A DNA stretch of 64,000 nt from Brevundimonas bullata (GCF_014207965.1 NZ_JACHLM010000001.1:310001-374000), one strand, 5' to 3'; counted from the stretch's first letter, positions 54,487 to 63,955 are shown. Program-made: numbers and translations. Notes: a model not told the origin generated them from the letters alone.

Positions 54487-56057
54487 GCCGGCTGTCCGTC
54501 AAGACCCCGCCCGCCGCCCCGACGCCGGAACCCGTCCGCGATCCGCTGGGCGCGACACTCCGCCTGATCGGCTGGGGCTGGGTGCTGGCGCGTCACGACG
54601 CCCTGATCCCGCGCGAGGCGACCCACCTGCTGCCCGTCTGGGCGCGTCCGTTCGCGGGCGCCGTGCAGATGCTGGCCAGCAAGAAACATCGCGCCGGTCG
54701 CCCCGGCCAGCGCGTCGGTCAGGCCTTCGAGCATCTCGGCCCCGTGGCCATCAAGCTGGGTCAGGTCCTGGCCACCCGCGCCGACATCTTCGGCATCCAG
54801 TTCGCCAAGGATCTGGGCCGGCTGAAGGACAAGCTGCCCCCCTTCCCGCTGGAGGAGGCCCGCGCCGAGATCGAGCGTTCGCTGGGCCGTCCCGTCGAGA
54901 GCCTGTTCCGCGATCTGGGCGAACCCGTCGCCGCTGCGTCCCTGGCGCAGGCGCACCCCGCCTGGCTGGCCGACGGCCGCAAGGTGGCGGTCAAGGTGCT
55001 GCGGCCCGGCGTCGAGCGCCGCGTGGCGCGCGGTCTGGATTCCATGCGTCTGGGCGCCAAGCTGGTGCAGAAATTCGTGGCGCCCGCCCGGCGGCTGGAG
55101 CCGCAGGCCTTTGTCGAGATCATCGCCCGCTCGCTCCAGCTTGAACTGGACATGCGGCTGGAGGCGGCGGCCGCCTCGGAACTGGCCGAGGTCATGGCCA
55201 AGGACGGCTATATGTCGGCGCCCGCCATCGTCTGGGACGGCGTGGGCAAGCGGGTGCTGACGCTGGAGTGGGCCCCCGGCCTGCCGATGACCGACCCGGC
55301 GCTGGAGGCCCTGCCCGGCCTCGACAAGGACGCCCTGGCCGACAAGGTCGTGCGCGCCTTCCTGATCCAGGCCCTGGACCACGGCGTCTTCCACGCCGAC
55401 CTGCACGAGGGCAATCTGTTCGCCGACGCTCCGGCCCAGCTGACCGCCATCGACTTCGGCATCGTCGGACGTCTGGGCCCGGCCGAGCGCCGCTACCTGG
55501 CCGAGATCCTGTGGGGCTTCATCAGCCGCGACTACGACCGCATCAGCCGGGTCCACTTCGAGGCCGGATACGTGCCGCCGCACCATTCGGTCGACACCTT
55601 CGCCCAGGCCCTGCGCGCCGTCGGAGAACCGGTGATCGGGCGCCAGGCCAGCCAGGTGTCGATGGGCCGCCTGCTGGGCCAGCTGTTCGAGATCACCGCC
55701 CTGTTCGACATGCACCTGAGGCCGGAACTGGTGCTGCTGCAAAAGACCATGGTCTCGGTCGAGGGCGTGGCGCGGCGCCTCAATCCCGACCACGACCTGT
55801 GGGAGGCGGCCAAGCCTGTGGTCGAGCGCTGGATCAAGCGCGAACTGGGCCCCCAGGCCCAGGTGAAGGAGACGATTGAAGAGGCTGTCGCAGCCCTGAA
55901 GGCTTTGTCGCGTCTGGTGCAGAACCCGCCGCAATCTCAGGCGTTTGTGATCGAGAAGGCCGGAACTCGGCCCTGGGTGGTCGCCGCCGTCACCGTCGCC
56001 GTCTGTGCGTCGGTCGCCGCCTTGGTCCTGACACTCTGGCCGATGATCGTCACCTGA
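54474..56057 (+). CDS. ubiB: Ubiquinone biosynthesis protein UbiB (ABC1/ADCK-like)
   Basis: 527 residues from a GTG 13 bases inside the end of ubiE. Atypical kinase-like fold: [14 protein letters not shown] (KxGQ motif), [29 protein letters not shown] and IDFGIVG. Two C-terminal membrane-type segments end the protein. UbiB is an ATPase needed for ubiquinone synthesis. The start cannot be the downstream ATG without loss of conserved sequence. Confidence 0.94.
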   Translation: MGDLSRLSVKTPPAAPTPEPVRDPLGATLRLIGWGWVLARHDALIPREATHLLPVWARPFAGAVQMLASKKHRAGRPGQRVGQAFEHLGPVAIKLGQVLATRADIFGIQFAKDLGRLKDKLPPFPLEEARAEIERSLGRPVESLFRDLGEPVAAASLAQAHPAWLADGRKVAVKVLRPGVERRVARGLDSMRLGAKLVQKFVAPARRLEPQAFVEIIARSLQLELDMRLEAAAASELAEVMAKDGYMSAPAIVWDGVGKRVLTLEWAPGLPMTDPALEALPGLDKDALADKVVRAFLIQALDHGVFHADLHEGNLFADAPAQLTAIDFGIVGRLGPAERRYLAEILWGFISRDYDRISRVHFEAGYVPPHHSVDTFAQALRAVGEPVIGRQASQVSMGRLLGQLFEITALFDMHLRPELVLLQKTMVSVEGVARRLNPDHDLWEAAKPVVERWIKRELGPQAQVKETIEEAVAALKALSRLVQNPPQSQAFVIEKAGTRPWVVAAVTVAVCASVAALVLTLWPMIVT

Positions 56058-56079
56058 CGTTTCTTCGGAGCCTGCCCAG

Positions 56080-56541
56080 ATGAAGTGTTCGATCCTTGCG
56101 GCGGCGGCCTTGGGCGCGTCCCTGATCGCCCTGCCTGCTGCGGCGCAGTCCGCGGCCGCCACTCTGCCGAACGCCTTTGACGAGCCGACGCCGGGGCAAG
56201 GCTCCCGGATCGCAGCCGCCCCCGCCACCACCCCCGCCGTGGCGCCCGACATAGCCCGGTCGGAGGAGGCCCTGCGCGCTGCGATCGTCGCCTTCCAGTC
56301 CGGTCAGGTCGACTATTCGGTGTTCAGCCCCAACCTGGCGGCGCAGTTTCGCGCCGAAGGGCCGGAATTGGCCCCGCGCGTGAAAGCTTATGGCGCCCTG
56401 AAGAGCATCGATTTCGTCGGTCAGCAGGACGGGGCCGACCTGTTCCGCGTGGTGTTCGCCAACCAGGCCACCGACTGGGTCATCGCCTTCGACGACAACG
56501 ACCTGATCAACGGCCTGCTGTTCCGCCCGGCGCGCGACTGA
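56080..56541 (+). CDS. Exported hypothetical protein, 153 aa
   Basis: Signal peptide ~1-22 (LPAAAQ cleavage). The mature part (ALRAAIVAFQSGQVDYSVFSP, LKSIDFVGQQDGADLFRVVF) is of unknown family and could be a small NTF2-like fold. It lies 22 bases after ubiB on the same strand and is convergent with arfB. Confidence 0.7.
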   Translation: MKCSILAAAALGASLIALPAAAQSAAATLPNAFDEPTPGQGSRIAAAPATTPAVAPDIARSEEALRAAIVAFQSGQVDYSVFSPNLAAQFRAEGPELAPRVKAYGALKSIDFVGQQDGADLFRVVFANQATDWVIAFDDNDLINGLLFRPARD

Positions 56542-56544
56542 TCC

Positions 56545-56946
56545 CTAATCCAGCGACGGCTTGCCGCGCCCGCTCTTGATGACAGAGCGCGTGGACTTGC
56601 CCTTCAGCCGCCGCTCCTTGGACGCCCGAGTGGGCCGGGTCGGCACGCGATAGACCGGCTTGATCGAGGCCTCGGCCACCATTTCGTCCAGCCGCGCGAC
56701 GGCGTCGGCCTTGTTGCGCTCCTGGGTGCGAAAGCGCACGGCGGTGATGACGATCACCCCGTCCAGCGTCAGCCGGCTGCCCGCCAGCTTCATCAGGCGT
56801 TCTTTGACAGGCTCCGTCAGGCTGGGCGAGTTTCGCACGTCAAAGCGCATCTGGACCGAGGTCGAAACCTTGTTGACGTTCTGGCCGCCCGGACCGCCCG
56901 AGCGGAAGAAGCGGAACTCCAGCTCGTCCTCGGGAATGCGGCTCAC
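56545..56946 (-). CDS. arfB: Peptidyl-tRNA hydrolase ArfB (YaeJ)
   Basis: 133 residues. Catalytic GGQ in RSGGPGGQNVNKVSTSVQMR and the basic C-terminal tail (SKERRLKGKSTRSVIKSG) which enters the empty mRNA channel. It rescues stalled ribosomes. The gene is after a YaiI-type gene, with a 4-base overlap (ATGA). Confidence 0.95.
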   Translation of the reverse strand: MSRIPEDELEFRFFRSGGPGGQNVNKVSTSVQMRFDVRNSPSLTEPVKERLMKLAGSRLTLDGVIVITAVRFRTQERNKADAVARLDEMVAEASIKPVYRVPTRPTRASKERRLKGKSTRSVIKSGRGKPSLD

Positions 56947-57401
56947 GGAGCGGCTTTCCGTGCACGGACGACCGCCGTGTCCAGGGCCTGAAGGAAACGC
57001 GAACGGTCGGCGGCGGAGAAGGGCGGCGGGCCGCTGGTCGCGACGCCCATGGAGCGCAGATGCTCGCCCACCATGCGCCCGGCCAGGGCCGAGCCGATGG
57101 AATCGGGGGTGAAGGGCTGACCGTTCGCCTTCAGCGCCTGGGCCCCGGATTTCAGGCAGCGGTCAGCCAGGGGAATGTCGGCGGTGATGACGATGTCGCC
57201 GGTCGCCGCCCGCTCGGCGATCCAGTCGTCGGCCACGTCAGGCCCGGCGTCCACCACCACCTGTTCGATTAGCGGCTCGCGCGGGACATTGATCCAGGCG
57301 TTGGAGACCACGAAGACCTTGAGGCCGTAGCGGCGACCTACGCGATAGACCTCTTCCTTCACGGGGCAGGCGTCAGCGTCGATGTAGAGGATGGTGGGCA
57401 T
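56943..57401 (-). CDS. YaiI/YqxD-family protein (DUF188)
   Basis: 152 residues from the ATG at 57401. DUF188 pattern: ILYIDADACPVKEEVYRVG, ATGDIVITADIPLADRCLKSGAQ, and FLQALDTAVVRARK. The ADACPV and TADIPLA motifs resemble PIN-like nuclease-fold residues. Function uncharacterised. It overlaps arfB and is probably cotranscribed. Confidence 0.93.
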   Translation of the reverse strand: MPTILYIDADACPVKEEVYRVGRRYGLKVFVVSNAWINVPREPLIEQVVVDAGPDVADDWIAERAATGDIVITADIPLADRCLKSGAQALKANGQPFTPDSIGSALAGRMVGEHLRSMGVATSGPPPFSAADRSRFLQALDTAVVRARKAAP

Positions 57402-57448
57402 GGGCGTCTTATGACGTGTCGCGGCGACGGGGAGAAGACGCACGTTTC

Positions 57449-57628
57449 AGTCCCTTCTCCCGATGGGAGAAGGTGGCCCGAAGGGCCGGATGAGGGTCGG
57501 CGTTCTCAGTCGGCGTGAGCCGCCGCGCGACGGGGTCGGCCGACTGAAGCCTTGGCCCCTCACCCTTTCGCCTCACCCATCGCTCCGCCCTGGGAGGCTC
57601 AAGCCCTCTCCCGCCGGAGAGGGAAACA
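57449..57628. repeat. REP pair (REPIN-like) upstream of the YaiI-type gene
   Basis: Left unit CCCTTCTCCCGATGGGAGAAGG with GAAGGGCCGGATGAGGG; right unit CCTCACCCTTTCGCC and CCCTCTCCCGCCGGAGAGGG inverted. No gene lies in the ~110 bases between them. Confidence 0.8.
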
Positions 57629-57630
57629 AG

Positions 57631-57663
57631 AAGAAAGCGCCGCGACCTTTCGATCGCGGCGCT
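57631..57663 (-). terminator. Terminator after the amidohydrolase pair
   Basis: On the minus strand AGCGCCGCGA-TCGAAAGG-TCGCGGCGCT is followed by TTCTTCTTG. It lies 27 bases after the stop at 57690. Confidence 0.85.
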
Positions 57664-57689
57664 CATGCTGGTGCAGAAAATCGAAGAGC

Positions 57690-59033
57690 TTACTGCGGAT
57701 AGGCCACCGGCATGGCCCCCTCGCCGCCGGTGCGGTAGCGGTCGCGCAGCAGCAGGTTGCGGGCCTGCAGCGGCTGCTCCACCCCGTCGATGAAGACCGC
57801 AGAAGGCTGACTCAGGGGTTCCAGCGGGTCGCCCGACCAGACCACGACATCGCCCGCCGCGCCCGGCTTCAGCTCGCCGAACTGGCCGTCGAAGCCGAAG
57901 ATGCGGGCCGGGTTGACCGTGATGGCCTGGATGGCGGCCGCGAACGGCAGGCCGTGCGAGACGGCGTTGCCGGCGTTGTAGCGGATGTCGCGGGCGCGGT
58001 GGGTCGAGCCCTCATTGCCCTTGATGGCGATGACCACGCCCGCCGCGTTCAGCGCCGCCGCGTTCTGCATCCGCGCCGCCCGCATTTCGAAATTGCCGGG
58101 CAGGTTGGTGATCGGGTGCAGCAGGACCGGGACCTTGGCGGCCGCGATCTCATCCGCGACCAGCCAGCCTTCGGCGGCGCCGTCGAGGATGACCTTGACG
58201 CCTTCCTCGCGGGCCAGACGAAGGACCTGCTGGATGTCCGAGGCGCGGTTGACGCTGACGATCAGCGGCATGGCGCCGTTGGCCACCGGGATCAGGGCCT
58301 CAAGGTCGGCGCGCGACAGCGACAGGTCGCGCAGCGCGGCCCGGTCATAGGCGGCCTTGTTGCGGGCGTAGAGGCGGACCTCGGCCAGGGTTTCCTTGAA
58401 CAGGACGAACTCGGCCCCGCGCGCGCCGCCGGCGACGCCTTTGCCGGCTTCGCCGAAGGGGGCGACCATGGCCACGCGCGGCTTCACCAGGATGTCGGCG
58501 CCGCCCAGCTTGATGACGGCGGCCTGGCCGGCGAACAGACCCGGCGACTGATAGCCGCCGTGACCGGCCCCGGCGAAGTCGCTGTCGTCATGGCTGTGAC
58601 CGCCGCCCGAGCCTGCGTGCTGGGGCGTGACCACGGCGCGGGTGACGCCGCCGAGGCGGGCCACCGGCAGGGTGAAGGACCAGGGGTCCAGGCCGTAGGA
58701 CAGGTCGAAGGCCGCGCTCAGGGTGTTGGCGTTGTTCGACAGGTCGTTGGAGCCGCGCACCGAGCCGACTTCCGAACCGCCGAGACCCGAGTCCACGGCG
58801 ACGAAGCCAGGGGCCACGATCTGGCCGCGCGCGTCGATGGTGCGCAGGCCCGCCGGGGCCGCGCCGGTCCCGACGGAAACGACCTTGCCGTTGCGGATGA
58901 CGACGGTGCCGTTCTCGATCACCGAGGTGCCGGTCAGGACGCGGCCGCCGGTGATGGCGACGTCCTGCGCCGCTGCGGGACCGACAAGGGCGAGCGCGGC
59001 GACGGCGCCCGCAAGCAGAGTTTGGATACGCAT
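57690..59033 (-). CDS. Exported amidohydrolase-fold protein lacking metal ligands
   Basis: 447 residues with a signal peptide (1-23). Begins like an amidohydrolase (VAITGGRVLTG, IVAPGFVAVDSGLGG), but the HxH motif is D81-S-G83. The next ligands, seen as NHCYRADE and FHHAVEAYK in its neighbour, are SVNRASDIQ and ILDGAAEGW here, and the Lys/His sites are not recognisable. A His/Asp-rich loop (GGHSHDDSDF) is specific to this copy. It is probably a non-catalytic partner of the upstream gene. Gap to it: 3 bases. Confidence 0.85.
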   Translation of the reverse strand: MRIQTLLAGAVAALALVGPAAAQDVAITGGRVLTGTSVIENGTVVIRNGKVVSVGTGAAPAGLRTIDARGQIVAPGFVAVDSGLGGSEVGSVRGSNDLSNNANTLSAAFDLSYGLDPWSFTLPVARLGGVTRAVVTPQHAGSGGGHSHDDSDFAGAGHGGYQSPGLFAGQAAVIKLGGADILVKPRVAMVAPFGEAGKGVAGGARGAEFVLFKETLAEVRLYARNKAAYDRAALRDLSLSRADLEALIPVANGAMPLIVSVNRASDIQQVLRLAREEGVKVILDGAAEGWLVADEIAAAKVPVLLHPITNLPGNFEMRAARMQNAAALNAAGVVIAIKGNEGSTHRARDIRYNAGNAVSHGLPFAAAIQAITVNPARIFGFDGQFGELKPGAAGDVVVWSGDPLEPLSQPSAVFIDGVEQPLQARNLLLRDRYRTGGEGAMPVAYPQ

Positions 59034-59036
59034 GGT

Positions 59037-60533
59037 TCAGCGAGCTCCCTGGGCGACGCCGGCGGCGGCCTGGCCGAAGCCGGGCTGACCCAGTTCGAAA
59101 TCGGATACGGGCTGGTAGGCGGGGTTGGACCGGTCGAAGGCCAGACCGCCGTCGATGAAGACCTGATCGGCGCGGGCGTAGACCGAGAAGGGATCGGCGC
59201 TCCAGATCACCACGTCGGCGCGCTTGCCGGGCTCCAGCGAACCCGTCTCCTTGTCGATGCCGATGGATCGGGCGGCGTTCAGGGTGATCCAGCGGATGGC
59301 GTGCTCTTGCGAGATATTCATCCCGGCGCGGCGACCCGCCGACAGGGCGGCGGCGGCTTCCTGGTTGAGGCGCTGGATCAGTTCGGCGTCGTCGGAGTGG
59401 ATGACGGCGCAGGAGCCCTCGGGCGCGTCGGTCAGGGCGGCGTTCTCCTCGATGCCGTCCAGGGCCTCCATCTTGAAGCCCCACCAGCCGGTCCACATGG
59501 CGGCGCAGACGCCCTCACGCGCCAGCATCGGCGCAATCTTGTAGGCCTCGACCGCGTGGTGGAAGGTGGTGACCTTGTAACCGAACTCCTTGGCCACATC
59601 GAGCATGACCGCCATCTCGTCGGCGCGGTAGCAGTGGTTCTGGATCAGGATCGAGCCGTCCAGAACACCGGCGAGCGTCTCCAGCTGCAGGTTGCGGGTC
59701 GGGGGCGTGCCCTGCCCCGTCTCGCGCCACTTGTCCCACTTGTCCTTGTAGTCGCGAGCCGAGATGAAGGCGGCGCGATAGCCGGCGACATTGCCCATGC
59801 CGGTGGCCGGCGAGGTGTTGCGGCCGCCATAGACGCGGCTCGGGTTCTCGCCGCAGGCCATCTTCAGGCCATAGGGAGCGTTCGGGAACTTCATCCCCTG
59901 CATGGTGACAGACGGCACGTTCCTCACCGTCACGCCGCGCCCCCCGAACAGGTTGGCCGAGCCGGGCAGGATCTGGAGCGTCGTCACCCCGCCGGCGCGG
60001 GCGGTGTTGAAGCCGGGATCCTGCGGCCAGATCGAATGTTCGGCCCAGACCTGGGCCGTGTTCGGATTGGTGGCCTCGTTGCCGTCGCTCATGCCCATGA
60101 CGCCGGGCGAGGGATAGACGCCGAGGTGGCTGTGGATGTCGATGATGCCGGGCGTGACGTAGCGGCCGCGCGCGTCGACCACCTTGTGGCCCGCCGGGAC
60201 CGGGGTGTTCGCCCCGCCGACCGCGGCGATGCGGCCATCGGTGATGATCACCACGCCGCCTTCGATCTTCTGACCGGCGCCGGTCAGGACCGTGGCCCCG
60301 ACCAGGGCCAGGTTCTCACGCGGCAGGCCGCGATAGGTCGAGGGATAGGGATCCGCATTGGCCCAGCCGTCCAGGCCGGGGGCCATGGTGCGGTCCTTGG
60401 ACGCAGGAGCGGTCGAGGCCGTCTCGGTCTTGGGCTTGGCGTCGCCGGTCGTGGCGCAGGCCGACAGGGCCAGGGCGCCGAGCGCGCAGGTAAGGACAGC
60501 GAGGCTTGGGCCCCGCAGACGGTTAAGCAACAT
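59037..60533 (-). CDS. Exported amidohydrolase (metal ligands intact), lipoprotein
   Basis: 498 residues from the ATG at 60533. Lipoprotein signal with LSAC. The catalytic site is intact: HSHLG after VTPGIIDI (HxH), NHCYRADEMAVMLDVAKEFG, FHHAVEAYKIAPML, and metal-type Asp in IHSDDAELI. It may cleave cyclic amides or dipeptides. Together with the degenerate partner it resembles paired amidohydrolases in Caulobacter and Xanthomonas-type genomes, as I recall. GAGGGGG precedes the ATG. Confidence 0.9.
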   Translation of the reverse strand: MLLNRLRGPSLAVLTCALGALALSACATTGDAKPKTETASTAPASKDRTMAPGLDGWANADPYPSTYRGLPRENLALVGATVLTGAGQKIEGGVVIITDGRIAAVGGANTPVPAGHKVVDARGRYVTPGIIDIHSHLGVYPSPGVMGMSDGNEATNPNTAQVWAEHSIWPQDPGFNTARAGGVTTLQILPGSANLFGGRGVTVRNVPSVTMQGMKFPNAPYGLKMACGENPSRVYGGRNTSPATGMGNVAGYRAAFISARDYKDKWDKWRETGQGTPPTRNLQLETLAGVLDGSILIQNHCYRADEMAVMLDVAKEFGYKVTTFHHAVEAYKIAPMLAREGVCAAMWTGWWGFKMEALDGIEENAALTDAPEGSCAVIHSDDAELIQRLNQEAAAALSAGRRAGMNISQEHAIRWITLNAARSIGIDKETGSLEPGKRADVVIWSADPFSVYARADQVFIDGGLAFDRSNPAYQPVSDFELGQPGFGQAAAGVAQGAR

Positions 60534-60634
60534 GAGCGAGACCCCCTCGCGCCCGCAGACAACGGGCAGACAATGGGACGGCATACAAAGGAGGTTCAGC
60601 CTCGCCGTAAAGGGGAAATGTCAGACCATCTTGT

Positions 60635-60916
60635 TCAGTGGGGGGACAAGCGGTCGCGGACCTCGCCCTCGCTCAGGCCCTCGATGTCGATCATCTTCAG
60701 CCGTGACTGGCCGCCGCGCGCCAGGGTCACGTCGCGCTTGGGCACGCTTAGGGCCTTGGCCAGAAAGGCGGTCAGGGCGGCGTTGGCCTCGCCCTCGACC
60801 GGCTGGGCGCGCACGCGGATCTTGAGCACGGGCCGCCCGTCGGGGTCCACGTCCCAGCCGTCGATGCGGTCGGCGGCGGCGCGGGGCGTCAGCTTGATGG
60901 CAAGGCGGGCGGTCAT
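60635..60916 (-). CDS. DUF167/YggU-family protein
   Basis: 93 residues. DUF167 pattern: [41 protein letters not shown], and [15 protein letters not shown]. Small basic fold, function unknown. It lies between the amidohydrolase gene (~100-base gap) and a REP pair. Confidence 0.93.
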   Translation of the reverse strand: MTARLAIKLTPRAAADRIDGWDVDPDGRPVLKIRVRAQPVEGEANAALTAFLAKALSVPKRDVTLARGGQSRLKMIDIEGLSEGEVRDRLSPH

Positions 60917-60951
60917 GCCCCTATGTCCGTCATCGAGGCTCAACGGTGCAA

Positions 60952-61092
60952 GCTCTCCCTCCCCGTTCGGGGAGGGTGGTCGATGCGAAGCGAAGACCGG
61001 GTGGGGAGGGCGAGGCGATACCGAGGCGCGGCTGACTTGCCTGGCCGCCCCCACCCGGCGCTGCGCGCCACCCTCCCCCAAAGGGGAGGGAG
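60952..61092. repeat. REP pair (REPIN-like) between DUF167 and etfA
   Basis: Left unit CTCCCTCCCCGTTCGGGGAGGGTGG, GCGAAGCGAAGACC and GGGTGGGGAGGGCG; right unit inverted, GCCCCCACCCGGCGC, GCGCGCCACCC and CCCAAAGGGGAGGGAG. Confidence 0.85.
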
Positions 61093-61102
61093 ACAGCCAA
61101 TT

Positions 61103-61137
61103 GAAAACGCGCCGGACGGTCTCCCGTCCGGCGCGCT
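61103..61137 (-). terminator. Terminator after etfA
   Basis: On the minus strand GCGCCGGACGG-GAGA-CCGTCCGGCGC is followed by GTTTTC. It lies 25 bases after the etfA stop. Confidence 0.85.
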
Positions 61138-61161
61138 TCAGGTTCAGCGTGACAGCTGCCC

Positions 61162-62091
61162 TTAGCCCAGGGCGGCCATCAGTTCCGGCACGGCGGTCTT
61201 GTAGTCGGCGACCAGGCCGTAGTCGGCGACCTGGAAGATCGGGGCGTCGGCATCCTTGTTGATGGCGACGATGACCTTGGAGTCCTTCATGCCGGCCAGG
61301 TGCTGGATGGCGCCCGAGATGCCGATGGCGATGTAGAGGGCCGGGGCCACGACCTTGCCGGTCTGGCCGACCTGATAGTCGTTGGGGGCGTAGCCCGCAT
61401 CGACGGCGGCGCGGCTGGCGCCGATGGCGGCGCCCAGCTTGTCGGCCAGGGGCTCCATGACGGCGTGGAACTCGTCAGCCGAGCCCAGGGCGCGGCCGCC
61501 GGAGACGATGATCTTGGCGGCGCCCAGTTCGGGGCGGTCCGACTTGACCATTTCCTCGGAGACGAAGGCGGTCTTGGGCGCTTCACCGGCGGCGACGCTC
61601 TCGACCGAGGCCGAGCCGCCTTCGCCAGCGGCGGCGAACGCCGTCGGACGCACGGTGATGACCTTCTTGGCGTCGGCCGACTGCACCGTTTCCAGGGCGT
61701 TGCCGGCGTAGATCGGACGCACGAAGGTATCAGCCGAGACGACCTCGACGATGTCCGAGATCGGCGCGACGTCCAGCTTGGCCGCCAGGCGCGGGGCGAA
61801 GTTCTTGCCGTCCGTGGTGGCGGGCGACAGGATGGCGTCGTAGCCAGCGGCCAGCGGCAGGACGGTGGCTTCGACGGCCTCGGCCAGGCCGTGGGCCACG
61901 GCGTCGCCCTCGGCCAGCAGGACCTTGCGCACGCCAGTGATCTTGGCGGCGGCGTCGGCCACGGCCTGAGCGCCCTTGCCGAGCACCAGAACATCCACGT
62001 CCGACGACAGGGCCAGAGCCGCCGTCACCGTCTTGTGGGTGGTGTCGCGAACGATCGCGCCGTCGTGGTCGGCGATGACGAGAACGGCCAT
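61162..62091 (-). CDS. etfA: Electron transfer flavoprotein alpha subunit
   Basis: 309 residues. C-terminal FAD domain: [47 protein letters not shown], and [22 protein letters not shown]. Passes electrons from acyl-CoA dehydrogenases to ETF-quinone oxidoreductase. It overlaps the etfB stop by one base. Confidence 0.97.
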   Translation of the reverse strand: MAVLVIADHDGAIVRDTTHKTVTAALALSSDVDVLVLGKGAQAVADAAAKITGVRKVLLAEGDAVAHGLAEAVEATVLPLAAGYDAILSPATTDGKNFAPRLAAKLDVAPISDIVEVVSADTFVRPIYAGNALETVQSADAKKVITVRPTAFAAAGEGGSASVESVAAGEAPKTAFVSEEMVKSDRPELGAAKIIVSGGRALGSADEFHAVMEPLADKLGAAIGASRAAVDAGYAPNDYQVGQTGKVVAPALYIAIGISGAIQHLAGMKDSKVIVAINKDADAPIFQVADYGLVADYKTAVPELMAALG

Positions 62092-62855
62092 TACAGAACC
62101 CCTGCGTCTTTGAGCTTGGAAACCAGTTCGGCCGCGTCGGCGACCTTGACGCCCGCCGAACGCTTCGGCGGCTCCGTCACCTTCAGGACCTTCAGACGAT
62201 CCGCGACATCGACGCCGTAGTCGGCGACCGCCTTGACCGCGATCTCCTTCTTCTTGGCCTTCATGATGTTGGGCAGGCTGGCGTAGCGCGGCGTGTTCAG
62301 ACGCAGATCCACGGTCACGACGGCCGGCAGGGTCGCCGCCACGGTCTGCAGACCGCCATCGACTTCACGCGTCACGGTCGCCTTGCCGTCGCCGATCACC
62401 AGCTTGCCGGCGAAGGTGGCTTGCGGCCAGTCCAGCAGGGCGGCCAGCATCTGACCCACGGCGTTGTTGTCGCCGTCGATCGACTGCTTGCCCATCAGGA
62501 CCAGGTCCGGCTTCTCCTCGTCGACCACCGCCTTCAGCAGCTTGGCGACGGCCAGCGGCTCCAGGTCGGCGTCCGACTGGATCAGGACGCCGCGATCGGC
62601 GCCCATGGCCAGGGCCGTGCGCAGGGTTTCCTGGGCCTGGGTCACGCCGATGGAGACCACGACGATTTCCGTCGCCGTGCCCGCCGCGTGATGCTCCTTG
62701 CCTTCCTTGAGCCGAACGGCCTCTTCGACGGCGATCTCGTCGAAGGGGTTCATGCTCATCTTGACGTTGGCCAGATCGACGCCAGTCTGGTCCGCCTTGA
62801 CGCGGGCCTTGACGTTATAGTCGATCACCCGTTTCACCGGGACGAGTACCTTCAT
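62091..62855 (-). CDS. etfB: Electron transfer flavoprotein beta subunit
   Basis: 254 residues from the ATG at 62855. AMP-binding: [19 protein letters not shown] start, [32 protein letters not shown], and [21 protein letters not shown]. It pairs with etfA. The adenosyltransferase at 63383 on the same strand is a frequent neighbour, although a small plus-strand gene is placed between them here. Confidence 0.96.
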   Translation of the reverse strand: MKVLVPVKRVIDYNVKARVKADQTGVDLANVKMSMNPFDEIAVEEAVRLKEGKEHHAAGTATEIVVVSIGVTQAQETLRTALAMGADRGVLIQSDADLEPLAVAKLLKAVVDEEKPDLVLMGKQSIDGDNNAVGQMLAALLDWPQATFAGKLVIGDGKATVTREVDGGLQTVAATLPAVVTVDLRLNTPRYASLPNIMKAKKKEIAVKAVADYGVDVADRLKVLKVTEPPKRSAGVKVADAAELVSKLKDAGVL

Positions 62856-62891
62856 GAGCCTATCCACTTGGTCTTCGAAATGTCGGTGCAG

Positions 62892-62920
62892 GGATTGGAC
62901 CGACGAAACCGGCCTGTCAA
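62892..62920 (-). promoter_or_regulatory. Candidate promoter of etfB-etfA
   Basis: On the minus strand a perfect TTGACA (62915-62920) and CAATCC (62892-62897) are spaced 17 bases. A nearby ACGTAGCGTTACGT palindrome could be a regulator site. The -10 is weak. Confidence 0.35.
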
Positions 62921-62979
62921 CGTAACGCTACGTGAACTCTGTTCGTGTCCGCGGCCCAATTTTGAACTATGAGACCCGC

Positions 62980-63321
62980 ATGAAACGCTTTCTCACCAAC
63001 CGCCGCCTGGGCATCCTGTTCTTCAGCCTGTTCGCCGTCATGGTGGCCGGCGTCTTCGTGTTCCAGCACTACTGGATGGAGCCGGGCGAGCGCTGCGAGG
63101 CCGAGGGCAAGTGGTACGACATCGAAAGCCGCATCTGCGCCCAGCCCATCTCGATCGCCGAAATCACGGGCCGCCCCCTTCCCGGCGCCCGCGCCGAGGC
63201 CTCGGCCGAGAAGAACAAGGAACTGGTGGTCATCGAGACCCAGCTGACCGCCGAGAAGCGCGCCCGCGACGCCGCGACCGCCGCCGAACGGGTGCGGGTC
63301 GAGGCCTTGCAGCAGCGGTAA
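62980..63321 (+). CDS. Small membrane protein with C-terminal coiled coil
   Basis: 113 residues from the ATG at 62980. One membrane helix (ILFFSLFAVMVAGVFVFQHYW), two Cys in the periplasmic part (ERCEAEGKWYDIESRICAQP) and a charged Ala/Glu/Lys helix at the C terminus. No family recognised. It is divergent from etfB. Confidence 0.65.
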   Translation: MKRFLTNRRLGILFFSLFAVMVAGVFVFQHYWMEPGERCEAEGKWYDIESRICAQPISIAEITGRPLPGARAEASAEKNKELVVIETQLTAEKRARDAATAAERVRVEALQQR

Positions 63322-63330
63322 AACCTCGAT

Positions 63331-63359
63331 CCTCCCCTGCGCAGCGGGGGAGGATTTTA
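63331..63359. repeat. REP half-unit between convergent genes
   Basis: ATCCTCCCCTGCGCAGCGGGGGAGGAT forms one hairpin and lies between the small membrane protein and the adenosyltransferase gene. It matches an arm of the pair at 23659-23836. Confidence 0.65.
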
Positions 63360-63382
63360 GGTCGCGTTCGCTCTTAGGCGAT

Positions 63383-63955
63383 TCAGCGCGTCGCGCCGGG
63401 CTTCCACAGAATGTCGGCGGCGCCGTTGGCGTTGGCGCGGCGGGCGGCGACGAACAGGTGGTCCGACAGGCGGTTCAGGTAGCGGACGGCCTCCGGGTTC
63501 ACCTGCTGGCCCGATTCCATCAGGCGAATGGCGTCGCGCTCAGCCCGGCGGCAGACCGTGCGCGCCAGGTGCAGGTGGGCCGACAGGGCGGAACCGCCCG
63601 ACAGGATGAAGCTGTCCAGCGGCTTCAGACTCTCGTTCATCCAGTCGATTTCGGTCTCGATGCGCTCGACCTGCGAGGCGATGATGCGCAGGGCCTCCCA
63701 TTTCGGGGCCGGATCCAGCGGCGTGGCCAGATCGGCGCCGAGGTCGAACAGCTCGTTCTGGATACGCCCCAGCATGGCGTCGATGCGATCGTTCTGGCCG
63801 CTGTTCAGACGGGCCACGCCGATGACGGCGTTCAGTTCATCGACTGTCCCATAGGCCTCGACCCGCAGATCGGTCTTGGACACCGGCGCGCCCGAGGCCA
63901 GGCGGGTCTGCCCGCCGTCGCCGGTCCGGGTGTAGATCTTGTTCAGCGTGACCAT
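63383..63955 (-). CDS. Cob(I)alamin adenosyltransferase (PduO type)
   Basis: 190 residues. The PduO-type ATR motifs are clear: LNKIYTRTGDGGQTRLASGA at the N terminus and DSFILSGGSALSAHLHLARTVCRRAER, then EAVRYLNRLSDHLFVAARRAN. It makes adenosylcobalamin from ATP and cob(I)alamin. Upstream bases to the right edge (63956-64000) show no gene. It fits with cobT at 5.9 kb and the cobalamin-dependent queG. Confidence 0.95.
   Translation of the reverse strand: MVTLNKIYTRTGDGGQTRLASGAPVSKTDLRVEAYGTVDELNAVIGVARLNSGQNDRIDAMLGRIQNELFDLGADLATPLDPAPKWEALRIIASQVERIETEIDWMNESLKPLDSFILSGGSALSAHLHLARTVCRRAERDAIRLMESGQQVNPEAVRYLNRLSDHLFVAARRANANGAADILWKPGATR

Noticed and set aside
57552..61262. Long plus-strand open frame across the amidohydrolase pair.
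   Set aside because: It covers clear minus-strand genes with signal peptides and motifs. Its translation is Gly/Arg/Asp-rich low-complexity text.
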